The notes under the pieces were generated by a model. The model had not been told where the DNA came from, did no database searches, and saw nothing but the letters and a program-made list of their open reading frames with translations. Below are positions 19,701-28,245 of a DNA stretch of 64,000 nt, in pieces (positions within the stretch are counted from its first letter, which is position 1; the number at the start of each line of letters is the position of its first letter). The DNA is from Anderseniella sp963700895 (GTDB taxonomy: Bacteria; Pseudomonadota; Alphaproteobacteria; Rhizobiales; Aestuariivirgaceae): positions 32,251 to 96,250 of the forward strand of contig CAVOZI010000007.1 of the NCBI GenBank assembly GCA_963700895.1, given 5' to 3'. The position numbers and the translations under genes were made by a program.

Positions 19701-20269
19701 TCGGCAATCCGGGCGAAGGCGCCATCAAGCGCGGGATGCTGGAAGTGCGCAATTTCTCTGTCCAGAACGAGACCGCCATTGGCGAAATCGACCGCACCAC
19801 CCGCGATGCCGGCCGCGGCTCCGGTGGTCCGCGCAACAATGGCTTGCGGCTGTCGCGGTTGTCGGTTCCTTTCTCCGTGGATCACCAGTTCGTCCGCATC
19901 GGCGATGCGCTGGTGCAGGGCCCCGAGATCGGCGCGTCCGCCCAGGGCATCATCCGCAAGGCCGACCTCGTAATGGACATCGGCGGCACCATTATCCCGG
20001 CCTATGCGCTCAACTCCGCCATCTCCAACGTGCCGGTAATCGGCGACGTGCTGACCGGTGGCAAGGGGCAGGGCGTGTTCGGGCTCAATTTTGCGCTGCA
20101 GGGCTCGATGAACCAACCGCGCTTCCTGGTGAACCCGGTGTCGGCAATCGCCCCGGGCATCTTCCGCAACCTGTTCAATATCGGTGGCGGCCAGACCAAT
20201 GCCGACGGCACGGCGCGTGCGCCCGGCAGTCAGCAGGCCCGCGACAATGCCGGTCAGGCAGACCGTTGA
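16772..20269 (+). CDS. YhdP/AsmA-like giant envelope protein (DUF3971 type)
   Basis: Protein of 1165 residues with a single N-terminal transmembrane helix (IAWILVVFGAMIVASAAYLV) and a very long periplasmic region of repeated beta-rich segments, ending in an AsmA-like C-terminal domain (VNLYSKISGGTIDFGAI, then GEGAIKRGMLEVRNFSV). This layout matches the AsmA/YhdP superfamily, thought to move phospholipid between inner and outer membranes. It begins with GTG at 16772; an internal GTG at 16800 is an alternative. It converges on tyrS with three bases between. The transport role is inferred from the family. Confidence 0.82.
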   Translation: MRSRFESGQVANRAIKSIAWILVVFGAMIVASAAYLVFALNSGPVSVGFLKDTVRERVSDSIPGIRLDLDDVVVEQGEGNSHPNLRMTNVRLTDNEGNLIARAPRAAISVDIGEILSGTVKPKRLELIGARILARRKADGSIAMGFTDPVAATGKSDAGLSSKPGAIQAERSDDGTAGSMMDTIARVLQGGEGASAGSLEAIEVTNAQISFKDEIQDHLWLSPRANLRFKQAEGGFALFVDADISADGPTWRTELLTTFRKDANVYRVIAKVYDVTPADLARKLFSFNQLASINLPLSGEMQFDIDNKGTVLNAGGVLAIQAGKVSFPDYIADPLLIDEGLARFRLEPETGHVVITDSTLMIRGSEARFSGRLAPVRNAQDKIVSARIELDARNLNINTPGAPAGERNAIDEFKLRGEAVFDERRFVVDDLIVLSGKGGVRVRGQFVGEGDAVGVYVAGRGRALGHELIRKLWPPVMAAQSRRWYRTSVTGGTVDDAEFRVRLSGPQITAALEGKPLPPDAVDLKFTASGVEFLYAEGLPKVTGGNGTFNLSGTVFDIRFDAATIPLPSGNKLAITGGNMQITELALPVSPASMSILLDGDVAAYHEYADLPALKLVEGSNFDVNKVTGRGLVTLNLAMPLKPGITSTDFTVSATAKLTGGRIREAVEGLDLADADLDIKLEDAVISATGSAQLGEKRAKISWRRPLSKSGNADEDLTISATLSDRDRQKLGISLDPWMVGPIPVDVSMVRRGEQIASATVEADLSKVRMALDALSWSRPPTAKTRAKFKVNMSDAKIIVIDDLEVTGEDLKIIGKVRVNRDGGLIDASLPRFILSDTNQLALEVDNSSGQLRMGVGGASLDARPLISQMMSSTVATGTEASRNPPVAINTNISRIIVHRGELVNNLRGSLTLQGGAVQAAELTGVYVSGAPVTMRIAREGNNRRMRVTGRDAGATLRAVNLYSKISGGTIDFGAILGNPGEGAIKRGMLEVRNFSVQNETAIGEIDRTTRDAGRGSGGPRNNGLRLSRLSVPFSVDHQFVRIGDALVQGPEIGASAQGIIRKADLVMDIGGTIIPAYALNSAISNVPVIGDVLTGGKGQGVFGLNFALQGSMNQPRFLVNPVSAIAPGIFRNLFNIGGGQTNADGTARAPGSQQARDNAGQADR

Positions 20270-20272
20270 TAC

Positions 20273-21511
20273 CTATCCGGCGCGTCGCACCAGCCCGTGC
20301 TTCTTCTTGCCCAGCGACAGCTTGATCAGACCGTCCACGCCAAAATCGCTGTCGGAAATGGTGTAGGACGGGTCCGTCACCCTGGCGTCATTGACGCTGA
20401 CGGAATTGCCCTGCACGGCCCGGCGCACCTCTCCGTTGGAGGCGGCAAGCCCGGCGGCCACGAACAGTGACAGCAGGCCGTCTCCCGGCTTGCCGTCGAT
20501 GGTCGGCAGCTCTTCGCCGGCGCCGCCCTGTTCGAAGGTGGCCTGCGCCGTTTCCGCGGCCGCGCGGGCAGCGTCCGCCCCGTGCAAAAGCGTGGTCGCC
20601 TCGTTGGCCAGCACCTTCTTGGCCTCGTTGATCTCCGCCCCTTCGAGCGCAGCCAGCCGCCTGATCTCGTCCATCGGCAGCGTGGTGTACAGCTTCAGGA
20701 AGCGCTCGACGTCGGCGTCCTCGGCATTGCGCCAGTACTGCCAGTAGTCATAGGGCTTCAGCATGTCGGCGTTGAGCCACACCGCCCCGGCGGCGGTCTT
20801 GCCCATCTTGGCACCGGACGACGTGGTCAGCAGCGGTGAGGTCAGCGCATACAGCTGCTTCTCGCCGACGCGGCGGCCAAGCTCCATGCCGTTGATGATG
20901 TTGCCCCACTGGTCCGAGCCGCCCATTTGCAGTTCGCAGCCATAACGCCGCGACAGCTCGACGAAGTCGTAGGCCTGCAGGATCATGTAGTTGAATTCGA
21001 GGAAGGTGAGCGGCTGCTCGCGCTCCAGCCGCAGCTTCACCGAATCGAAGGTCAGCATCCGGTTGATGGTGAAGTGCGGGCCGTAGTCGCGCAGGAAGGC
21101 GATGTACTTGAGTTCATCCAGCCACTCGGCATTGTCCACCATGACGGCGTCAGTCTTGCCGCTGCCGAAGGTGAGGAATTTCGAAAACACCTGCTTGATG
21201 CCGTCCATGTTGGCGGCGATATCGGCATCGGTCAGCAGCTTGCGTGCCTCGTCCTTGCCGGACGGGTCGCCCACCTTGGTGGTGCCGCCGCCCATCAGCG
21301 TAATCGGCTTGTTGCCGGTCTGCTGGAGCCATTGCAGCATCATGATCGGCAGCATTGAACCCACGTGCAGGCTGGGCGCGGTGCAGTCGAAGCCGATATA
21401 GGCCGTGACCGGACCTTCAAGCACGCGCTTGTCGAGACCTTCCGGATCGGAAATCTGGTGGATGAAGCCGCGCTCGTCGAGCACGCGCAGAAAGTCGGAT
21501 TTGAACGCCAT
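20273..21511 (-). CDS. tyrS: Tyrosyl-tRNA synthetase
   Basis: Class I synthetase of about 412 residues charging tRNA-Tyr. The HIGH-equivalent is in PSLHVGSMLPIMM, the KMSKS-equivalent in SGAKMGKTAAGAVW, tyrosine-binding residues lie in YDFVELSRRYGCELQMGGSD, and a C-terminal S4 RNA-binding domain (GNSVSVNDARVTDPSYTI) is present. The start at 21511 (MAFKSDFLRVLDERGF) is the family start; the frame open to 21616 overlaps the divergent anmK gene. tyrS and anmK are divergent, as in many proteobacteria. Confidence 0.95.
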   Translation of the reverse strand: MAFKSDFLRVLDERGFIHQISDPEGLDKRVLEGPVTAYIGFDCTAPSLHVGSMLPIMMLQWLQQTGNKPITLMGGGTTKVGDPSGKDEARKLLTDADIAANMDGIKQVFSKFLTFGSGKTDAVMVDNAEWLDELKYIAFLRDYGPHFTINRMLTFDSVKLRLEREQPLTFLEFNYMILQAYDFVELSRRYGCELQMGGSDQWGNIINGMELGRRVGEKQLYALTSPLLTTSSGAKMGKTAAGAVWLNADMLKPYDYWQYWRNAEDADVERFLKLYTTLPMDEIRRLAALEGAEINEAKKVLANEATTLLHGADAARAAAETAQATFEQGGAGEELPTIDGKPGDGLLSLFVAAGLAASNGEVRRAVQGNSVSVNDARVTDPSYTISDSDFGVDGLIKLSLGKKKHGLVRRAG

Positions 21512-21560
21512 CTTAAAGCTCTTGTGATAAGGTTGGCGCCTCATAACACGAAGAGGACGA

Positions 21561-22667
21561 ATGGCAAATCCCGTCAATGCGGTAGGGCTGATGAGCGGTA
21601 CCTCGATGGACGGCATCGACGTGGCATGGATGGTGACCGACGGCGAGAAGGTGGCCGAAGTTCACGGCTTCGAGAGCTTCGCCTACAGCCCGGCGCAGCG
21701 CCAAACGCTGGCCGAAGCGATGAAGCTGGCTTCCGGGTTGACGGACCGCACGGCGCGTCCGGGCAAACTGGCGGACATCGAACGTGACCTCACCTGCTGG
21801 CACGCCGACGCAGTCGACTCTTTCCGCCAGAAACATCGCATAAGCGATTCAGATGACTCGGTAATCGGCTTTCACGGCCAGACCGTGCTGCACCGCCCGG
21901 AGGCGGGCCTCACCATCCAGTTGGGCGACGGGCAACTGCTCGCCAGCCTTGCCGGTATGCGCGTGGTCGCTGACATGCGGGCCAATGACATTGCCCACGG
22001 CGGGCAGGGCGCGCCGCTGGCGCCCGCATACCACGCGGCGCTGGCGCACAAGGTGCCGGAACAGCCGGTGGCGTTCGTCAATATCGGCGGCGTGGCCAAC
22101 GTCACCTTTGTCGAGGGCGACGGCAGGTTACTGGCGTTTGACACCGGCCCGGGCAACGCCCTGATGGACGACTGGTGCTTCGGCCATACCGGCAAGCCGG
22201 TGGACATCGATGGTGCGCTGGCGTGGTCGGGCAACGTGGATGATCAGGCGCTGGCCCGGATGCGCGCGCACCCGTTCTTTCAGGAGCGGCCGCCCAAGTC
22301 GCTCGACCGGGGAAGTTTCACGCTCGATGACGTGCAGGGGCTGAAGGCGGCGGACGGCGCGGCCACGCTCGCCTGGTTTACCGCGCATACCATCGCCGAT
22401 GCCGCCAGCTGGGCGCACGAGCCGCCGAAATACTGGGTGATCTGCGGCGGTGGGCGCAAGAACCGCTTCCTGATGGAATGCCTGGCCTCTCTGGTGGATG
22501 CACCGGTGGTCCCGGCTGAGGCCATCGGCGTGGATGGCGACGCCATCGAGGCGGAAGCCTGGGCCTATCTCGCCGTGCGGTGCCTGCGCGGCCTGCCGCT
22601 GACCTGGCCCACGACGACGGGCGTGGGTGAGCCGGTATCGGGCGGGGTGGTGTTCGAGGCGGCGTAG
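21561..22667 (+). CDS. anmK: Anhydro-N-acetylmuramic acid kinase
   Basis: Cell-wall recycling kinase of 368 residues that converts 1,6-anhydroMurNAc to MurNAc-6-phosphate. ASKHA-fold phosphate loops are visible: GLMSGTSMDGIDVAW at the start, FVNIGGVANVTFV, FDTGPGNALMDDW, and YWVICGGGRKNRFLMEC near the end. The ATG at 21561 follows GAAGAGGACGA. It ends 18 bases before the convergent alcohol dehydrogenase gene. Confidence 0.94.
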   Translation: MANPVNAVGLMSGTSMDGIDVAWMVTDGEKVAEVHGFESFAYSPAQRQTLAEAMKLASGLTDRTARPGKLADIERDLTCWHADAVDSFRQKHRISDSDDSVIGFHGQTVLHRPEAGLTIQLGDGQLLASLAGMRVVADMRANDIAHGGQGAPLAPAYHAALAHKVPEQPVAFVNIGGVANVTFVEGDGRLLAFDTGPGNALMDDWCFGHTGKPVDIDGALAWSGNVDDQALARMRAHPFFQERPPKSLDRGSFTLDDVQGLKAADGAATLAWFTAHTIADAASWAHEPPKYWVICGGGRKNRFLMECLASLVDAPVVPAEAIGVDGDAIEAEAWAYLAVRCLRGLPLTWPTTTGVGEPVSGGVVFEAA

Positions 22668-22685
22668 AGCGCCGGCGCGATCAGT

Positions 22686-23873
22686 CTATCGCGCCCGGAC
22701 TATTGCCTGCTCCACGAGCTTGCGCGCATCGTCCAGCGAGACTTTGCGCGGGTTGGTTCCCGCCGCGCTGTCCTTCAGCGACTTTGCGGCAATACGTTCG
22801 ACGCAGTCTGCCGGCACGCCGATCTCGCCAAGCGAAGCAGGGATTTTGATATCGTCCAGAAGCTTCTCCACGGCTGCAATGAAGCCCTCGACCGAGGTAT
22901 CGGTGAGCTGCATCGCTTCGGCCATGCGCTTCACGCTGGCTTCCATGCCCGGCAGGTTGTAGCGCAGCACGACCGGCAGGATGATGGCGTTGGTCAGCCC
23001 ATGCTGGGTGTTGTACTCGGCACCCACCATGTGCGAGATCGCATGCACCATGCCAAGCCCCTTGAGGAAGGCGATGCCGGCAAGGCATGAGCCAACCAGC
23101 ATGCCGCCGCGCGCGGCCATGTTCTCCGGCTCCTGAACCGCCACGGGCAGCCATTGGGCGATCAGGTTCAGTCCTTCGAGCGCCATGCCGTCGCACAAGG
23201 GATGAAAGCCCGGCACGCAATATGCCTCGATGGCATGGGTGAGCGCATCGGCACCGGTCCACGCCGTCAGGTTGGCGGGCAGGCCCACCGTCAGCGCGGG
23301 GTCGAGAAGCGCCAGCGACGGTTTCAGGTCCGGATGCCAGATGCAGAACTTCATGCCTTTCCCGACATGGGTGATCATCGCCGTGCTTTCCGTCTCGGCC
23401 CCGGTGCCGGCGGTGGTCGGGATGGTGATCAGTTTGGGAAAGGCCTGACCTGACGCGATAGACGGCGGAGTTTGCTCGAACTCGAACGCCCACAGGTCGA
23501 TATCGTTGTTCGCCGTCAGGCAGATCGCCTTGCCCCCGTCCATGGCGCTGCCGCCGCCAATGGCGATGATCGCGTCATGACCGCCTGCGCGGAATGCCTC
23601 GCAGCCCGCTCCGATCTCGTCGTCACGCGGATTGGGGGAGATGTCCGCGAAGACCGCGCACTGCAGTCCGGCTCCGGCGAGGTACCCCTGCAGTTGTGCA
23701 ATGAACGGCAGGGCGCGGCTGCCCCGGTCGGTCACGATCAGCGGATTGCGCAAGCCCAGTCCGGCGCACCGTGTGCCTGTTTCCGAGAGCCGGCCGGGTC
23801 CATAGGCAATCGGCACCGGAAACGTCCAGTCCTGCGGCGCAAGCAGGCCGGCACTGCCGCTCAGCGTGATCAT
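22686..23873 (-). CDS. Iron-containing alcohol dehydrogenase
   Basis: Group III alcohol dehydrogenase of 395 residues. The Rossmann motif is in IIAIGGGSAMDGGKA, and the metal site is spread over DALTHAIEAY, HAISHMVGAEYNTQHG (with its histidines) and the upstream aspartate. TTAGTGAETESTA matches the family. It starts with ATG at 23873, which overlaps the stop of the upstream alpha/beta hydrolase (TGATG), so both are translated from one message. The substrate alcohol cannot be told from sequence. Confidence 0.88.
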   Translation of the reverse strand: MITLSGSAGLLAPQDWTFPVPIAYGPGRLSETGTRCAGLGLRNPLIVTDRGSRALPFIAQLQGYLAGAGLQCAVFADISPNPRDDEIGAGCEAFRAGGHDAIIAIGGGSAMDGGKAICLTANNDIDLWAFEFEQTPPSIASGQAFPKLITIPTTAGTGAETESTAMITHVGKGMKFCIWHPDLKPSLALLDPALTVGLPANLTAWTGADALTHAIEAYCVPGFHPLCDGMALEGLNLIAQWLPVAVQEPENMAARGGMLVGSCLAGIAFLKGLGMVHAISHMVGAEYNTQHGLTNAIILPVVLRYNLPGMEASVKRMAEAMQLTDTSVEGFIAAVEKLLDDIKIPASLGEIGVPADCVERIAAKSLKDSAAGTNPRKVSLDDARKLVEQAIVRAR

Positions 23874-24529
23874 CAATCTTCCTTGAGATCCTGCTTCAGC
23901 CGCTTGTCGAGGTACTTCGAGCAGATTGCGGTAAGTTCCGGAATCTTGCCTTCGAAGAAGTGGTTGGTGTCGGGCATCACCTCGTGGTCGATCTTGATGC
24001 CTTTCTGGGTCTTCAGCTTGGCCACCAGCGCGTTGATCGAGTCCGCCGGCGTGACGGTGTCGTTGGCGCCGTTGACGAACAGACCCGACGCCGGGCAGGG
24101 CGCCAGGAACGAGAAGTCATAGTGCTTGGCCAGCGGCGCGATTGACATGAAGCCGGCGATCTCGGGCCGCCGCATCAGCAGCTGCATGCCGATCCACGCG
24201 CCGAACGATACTCCCGCGATCCAGCAGGTGGCGGCTTCCTTGTTGAAGGTCTGCATCCAGTCGAGCGCGGAAGCCGCGTCGGACAGCTCGCCCGCGCCAT
24301 TGTCGAACAGGCCCTGCGACCGCCCCACGCCACGGAAGTTGAAGCGCAGCACCGAAAAGCCCCGGTCGCGGAACATGTAATAGAGGTCGTGCACGATCGG
24401 GTTGTTCATCGTGCCGCCGAACTGCGGGTGTGGATGCAGGATCAGCGCGATCGGCGAGCCGTGCTCGGGATTGTGGTGATAGCGGCCTTCGATGCGGCCG
24501 GCGGGTCCGTTGAAAATCACCTCAGGCAT
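23873..24529 (-). CDS. Alpha/beta hydrolase (COG2945-like)
   Basis: Hydrolase of 218 residues. The oxyanion/HPHP block LILHPHPQFGGTMNN, the nucleophile elbow GVSFGAW (Ser) and the late histidine in PDTNHFFEG are in the usual order, with an acidic residue in NGANDTVTPAD. It is divergent from iscR and precedes the alcohol dehydrogenase with an overlapping stop/start. The same hydrolase type often sits beside SUF operons in alphaproteobacteria, though no role in Fe-S assembly is established. Confidence 0.8.
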   Translation of the reverse strand: MPEVIFNGPAGRIEGRYHHNPEHGSPIALILHPHPQFGGTMNNPIVHDLYYMFRDRGFSVLRFNFRGVGRSQGLFDNGAGELSDAASALDWMQTFNKEAATCWIAGVSFGAWIGMQLLMRRPEIAGFMSIAPLAKHYDFSFLAPCPASGLFVNGANDTVTPADSINALVAKLKTQKGIKIDHEVMPDTNHFFEGKIPELTAICSKYLDKRLKQDLKED

Positions 24530-24649
24530 GTAGTTGTGTGTCCCGTCAGGTTGCGGCAGATCCCCCGCGCAGGCTGCGCCGGGTCCGGAACACAGGCATG
24601 AAGGATAAAATTCCCGCCCGATTGCCCCGGAAAAAGCCGGATTGAATTG

Positions 24650-24698
24650 TTGACTTTGTTCGTCGGGTTTTCTATACCCAGTTTAGAATAATTCAAGG
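24650..24698 (+). promoter_or_regulatory. SUF operon promoter with overlapping iron/Fe-S regulator box
   Basis: A sigma-70-like promoter: TTGACT at 24650-24655, a 17-base spacer, and TATACC at 24673-24678. Immediately downstream, over the expected transcription start, lies TTTAGAATAATTCAAGG (24682-24698). Its left half TTTAGAA and central TTC resemble the iron-responsive palindromes of alphaproteobacteria (Irr/ICE- or IscR-type). Its position suits repression of the operon. Which regulator binds is not decided by the sequence. Confidence 0.6.
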
Positions 24699-24841
24699 AA
24701 GCGGGTGTCCGGGTCGGAACAGGATATCTGGGCGCGTCTTACACAATACGGGGTCCGAAATGCAAGCAAATCGGGAGATCAGCCGGGTTTGCACGGTTTC
24801 GGCCCTGCTTTATGCCAACTTGCGGTGGAATCATTGACGCC

Positions 24842-25321
24842 ATGAAGCTCTCGACCAAAGGCAGATATGCGGTGATGGCGATGGCCGATATCGGCGCGCA
24901 GCCGGATGGCGCCCGTGTGGCGCTGGCCGATGTAGCCGAGCGGCAGGACATCAGCCAGGAGTACCTTGAGCAGCTGTTCTCCAAGCTTCGCCGGGCAGGG
25001 CTGGTGGAAAGCCAGCGCGGCCCCGGCGGCGGTTACTGGCTGGCGCGCCCGGCTGACGCCATCTACATCGCCGACATCATCTCCGCCGTCGATGAACCGA
25101 TGCAGGTCACGCGCTGCCAGGGCGATGCCATCGACGGCTGCGTGAGGGGTGAGAAGTGCGTGACGCATGAACTGTGGGCAGCCCTTGGCCGCCAGGTTTA
25201 CGGTTTCCTGTCCGCCATCACGCTGGGCGACGTGGTTGGCCGGCGCAATCTGGCGCTGGAAGCCTCCATCCGCCGCGCCAAGGCGCACCCCGTCACCACC
25301 ATGACCCAGAGCACCAACTGA
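24842..25321 (+). CDS. iscR: Rrf2-family Fe-S regulator, IscR-like
   Basis: Regulator of 159 residues at the head of the SUF operon. The N-terminal winged helix MKLSTKGRYAVMAMADIG is diagnostic of Rrf2/IscR. The cluster-binding cysteines are present as C-x7-C-x5-C in CQGDAIDGCVRGEKC. It probably senses Fe-S status and controls its own operon through the box upstream. The start at 24842 is the family start; the frame open to 24812 adds non-conserved residues. The cysteine desulfurase follows 10 bases later. Confidence 0.92.
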   Translation: MKLSTKGRYAVMAMADIGAQPDGARVALADVAERQDISQEYLEQLFSKLRRAGLVESQRGPGGGYWLARPADAIYIADIISAVDEPMQVTRCQGDAIDGCVRGEKCVTHELWAALGRQVYGFLSAITLGDVVGRRNLALEASIRRAKAHPVTTMTQSTN

Positions 25322-25331
25322 ACCGGCAAGC

Positions 25332-26447
25332 ATGCGCGTCTATTTCGATCATAACGCCACCAGCCCGCTGCGGCCTGAAGCACGCGATGCGATGATCGCG
25401 GCCATGGACGTGTGCGGCAATGCCTCGTCGGTGCATGCCGAGGGCAGGGCGGCGCGCGCGCTCATCGAAACGGCGCGTGAAGACATTGCCCGCGCACTCG
25501 GCACAATCTCACCTTCTGTGGTGTTCACCTCGGGCGGCTCGGAAAGCTGCAATCAGGCCATCCACGGCGTAGAGGTTGACCGCATCATCGCCTCGGCCAT
25601 CGAGCACCCTTGCGTGCTGGAAGCGGCAAAGGCGGCCGGCAAGCCGGTCTCGCTCATCCCGGTCGACGCTGCCGGGGTCATTGAGCTGGAAGCACTGGAA
25701 GCCCTGCTGGCGGACGGCGAAGGCCGCGCGCTGGTGTCGGTCATGCTGGCCAACAACGAGACAGGTGTCATCCAGCCGGTGCGCGAAGTGGTGGCGCTGG
25801 CGCAGAAACATAACGCGCTGGTGCACTGCGACGCGGTGCAGGCATTCGGCAAGATTCCGGTCAATTGCGCTCTTCTTGGCGTGGATTTGCTGAGCGTTTC
25901 CGCGCACAAGCTGGGCGGTCCGCAAGGTGTGGGCGCGCTGGTCATCCGCGATGGTCTCGTCGCATCGCCGCTGATCCGCGGCGGCGGGCAGGAATTGCGC
26001 CGCCGCGCCGGTACCGAGAACGTGGCCGCCATCGCGGGTTTTGCCGCGGCGGTCAAGGCGACAGGCGAAACCGAATCCCGCATCAACGCGTTACGTAACG
26101 AGGTTGAATCTGCACTTGAACAGGGGCCGGGGAAGGTAACGGTATTCGGCAAGGGCGCGCAGCGGTTGCCAAACACGTCGTGCTTTGCGCTACCGGGCCT
26201 TGCGGCGGATACCGCGTTGATCGCCTTCGATCTCGACGGCATTGCGGTGTCGTCCGGATCGGCGTGTTCATCGGGCAAGGTGGCGGCAAGCCATGTCCTG
26301 CAGGCGATGGGCATTGGCAAGGAGACGGTTGCGTCGGCCATCCGGGCCAGCCTCGGGTGGAACACCACGGCCGGTGACGTGAACAGGTTTATCGACAGTT
26401 GGCAGCGGATTGCCGGGCGCCATGCCGCCCAGGCTGCTGCGGCCTGA
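25332..26447 (+). CDS. Cysteine desulfurase, NifS/IscS type (group I)
   Basis: PLP enzyme of 371 residues that takes sulfur from cysteine for Fe-S assembly. YFDHNATSPLRPEARDAM is the N-terminal signature, the PLP lysine is in SAHKLGGPQGVGAL, and the persulfide cysteine is in VSSGSACSSGKVAASHVL on a long mobile loop, which places it in group I. The operon carries a second, group II enzyme (sufS) further down. Two desulfurases in one SUF operon are common in alphaproteobacteria. Confidence 0.92.
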   Translation: MRVYFDHNATSPLRPEARDAMIAAMDVCGNASSVHAEGRAARALIETAREDIARALGTISPSVVFTSGGSESCNQAIHGVEVDRIIASAIEHPCVLEAAKAAGKPVSLIPVDAAGVIELEALEALLADGEGRALVSVMLANNETGVIQPVREVVALAQKHNALVHCDAVQAFGKIPVNCALLGVDLLSVSAHKLGGPQGVGALVIRDGLVASPLIRGGGQELRRRAGTENVAAIAGFAAAVKATGETESRINALRNEVESALEQGPGKVTVFGKGAQRLPNTSCFALPGLAADTALIAFDLDGIAVSSGSACSSGKVAASHVLQAMGIGKETVASAIRASLGWNTTAGDVNRFIDSWQRIAGRHAAQAAAA

Positions 26448-26478
26448 AAGAGAGTTTGAGAGGCGAAGGAGAGGCAAA

Positions 26479-27997
26479 ATGCCCGATATCGAAACAATCG
26501 AGCGCGTCAAGGAAATCGACGTCGACAAGTACAAGTACGGTTTCGAGACCATCATCGAATCCGACACCGCGCCGAAGGGCCTGTCGGAAGAGGTGATCCG
26601 TTTCATCTCCGCCAAGAAGGACGAGCCGGAATGGATGCTGGAGCAGCGTCTGGACGCCTATCGCCGCTGGCTCAAGATGGAAGAGCCCACCTGGGCCAAG
26701 GTCCATTATCCGAAGATCGACTTCAACGACATCTACTATTACTCCGCACCCAAGGGCCAGACCGGCCCGAAGTCGCTGGACGAGGTGGACCCGGAACTGC
26801 TGGCAACCTATGCCAAGCTGGGCATTCCGCTGAAGGAACAGGAAATCCTCGCCGGCGTGCGCAAGCAGGGCGAGCCGAGCCATCTCGACGAGGAAGGCGG
26901 CCAGTCCTACACCTCCGGCAACGTGGCCGTCGATGCCGTGTTCGAACTCGGTCTCGGTGGTGACGACCTTCAAGAAAGAGCTGGCCAAGGCCGGCGTCAT
27001 CTTCTGCTCGATCTCGGAAGCCATCCGCGAACACCCCGAACTGGTGAAGAAGTACCTGTTCTCGGTGGTGCCGCAGGCCGACAACTATTACGCCGCGCTC
27101 AACTCCGCCGTGTTTACTGACGGCTCGTTCGTCTACATCCCGGAAGGCGTGCGCTGCCCGATGGAGCTGTCGACCTATTTCCGCATCAATGCCGAGAACA
27201 CCGGCCAGTTCGAGCGTACGTTGATCATCGCCGACAAGGGCTCGTACGTCTCGTACCTGGAAGGCTGCACCGCGCCGATGCGCGATGAAAACCAGCTGCA
27301 TGCAGCGGTGGTTGAACTGGTGGCGCTCGACGACGCCGAGATCAAGTACTCGACTGTGCAGAACTGGTACCCGGGCGACAAGGAAGGCAAGGGCGGCATC
27401 TACAACTTCGTCACCAAGCGCGCCGATTGCCGTGGCCGCAATTCCAAGGTGTCGTGGACCCAGGTCGAAACCGGCTCCGCCATCACCTGGAAGTACCCGT
27501 CCTGCATCCTGCGTGGCGACAACAGCCGTGGCGAATTCTACTCAATCGCCATTTCCAACGGCTACCAGCAGGTCGATAGCGGCACCAAGATGATCCACCT
27601 CGGCAAGAACACCTCGAGCCGCATCATCTCCAAGGGCATCGCCGCAGGGCATTCCGACAACACCTATCGCGGCCTCGTGACCACCCACCCGAAGGCAAAG
27701 AACGCCCGCAACTTCACGCAGTGCGACTCGCTGCTCATCGGCGACAAGTGCGGCGCCCATACGGTCCCGTACATCGAGGCCAAGACCCGCACCGCCACCT
27801 TCGAGCACGAGGCGACCACCTCGAAGATTTCCGACGACATGCTGTTCTACTGCCAGTCGCGCGGGCTTAACGAGGAAGAGGCCGTGGCGCTGGTGGTCAA
27901 CGGCTTCGTGCGCGACGTGCTGCAGCAGTTGCCGATGGAGTTCATGGCCGAAACGCAGAAGCTGATCGGCATTTCGCTGGAAGGCAGCGTGGGCTGA
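26479..27997 (+). CDS. sufB: Fe-S scaffold protein SufB, reading frame broken by a one-base insertion
   Basis: Core subunit of the SufBCD scaffold, about 505 residues after repair. The N-terminal part (MPDIETIERVKEIDVDKYKY to AVDAVFE) and the C-terminal part (SVSVVTTFKKELAKAGVIF to the end) are in different frames. They join perfectly if one A of GAACTC at 26944-26949 is removed, giving VDAVFDSVSVVTTF. The C-terminal beta-helix keeps RCPMELSTYFRINAENTGQF and CTAPMRDENQLHAAVVEL. The ATG at 26479 follows AAGGAGAGGC. It overlaps the next gene by one base. The product is normally essential in SUF-only bacteria, so the break is probably an artefact. Confidence 0.9.
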
Positions 27998-28245
27998 TGA
28001 AGGCGCTGGAGCGGATGTTCAAGTGGCAGGGCGGAACCCTTGAAGAGTTCACCGCCAAGGCAAGGAAGATCTTTCTTCTGGCGCTGCCGTTTGCCGTGCT
28101 GTTCTGGGCGTTCGGGCTGAACTTCTCGGGCGGCGACACCGCAGAAACCTCATGGATCAACGCGCCCATGTTGATCTCGGCCTCGGCCTTCATCTTCTGG
28201 ATGGGCGGGGAACTGCTGTTGCTGCTGAGGCGGATGAAGTCATGA
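27997..28245 (+). CDS. Small membrane protein in SUF operon, unknown
   Basis: Protein of 82 residues with two predicted membrane segments, IFLLALPFAVLFWAFGLNF and an Ala/Ile-rich second one near SASAFIFWMGGELLLLL, and a basic N-terminus. Its ATG shares a base with the sufB stop (TGATG), and its own stop overlaps the next start, so it is tightly coupled in the operon. I do not recognise a family. Its place between sufB and sufC suggests a role tied to SUF expression or to an inserted gene pair. Confidence 0.75.
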   Translation: MKALERMFKWQGGTLEEFTAKARKIFLLALPFAVLFWAFGLNFSGGDTAETSWINAPMLISASAFIFWMGGELLLLLRRMKS

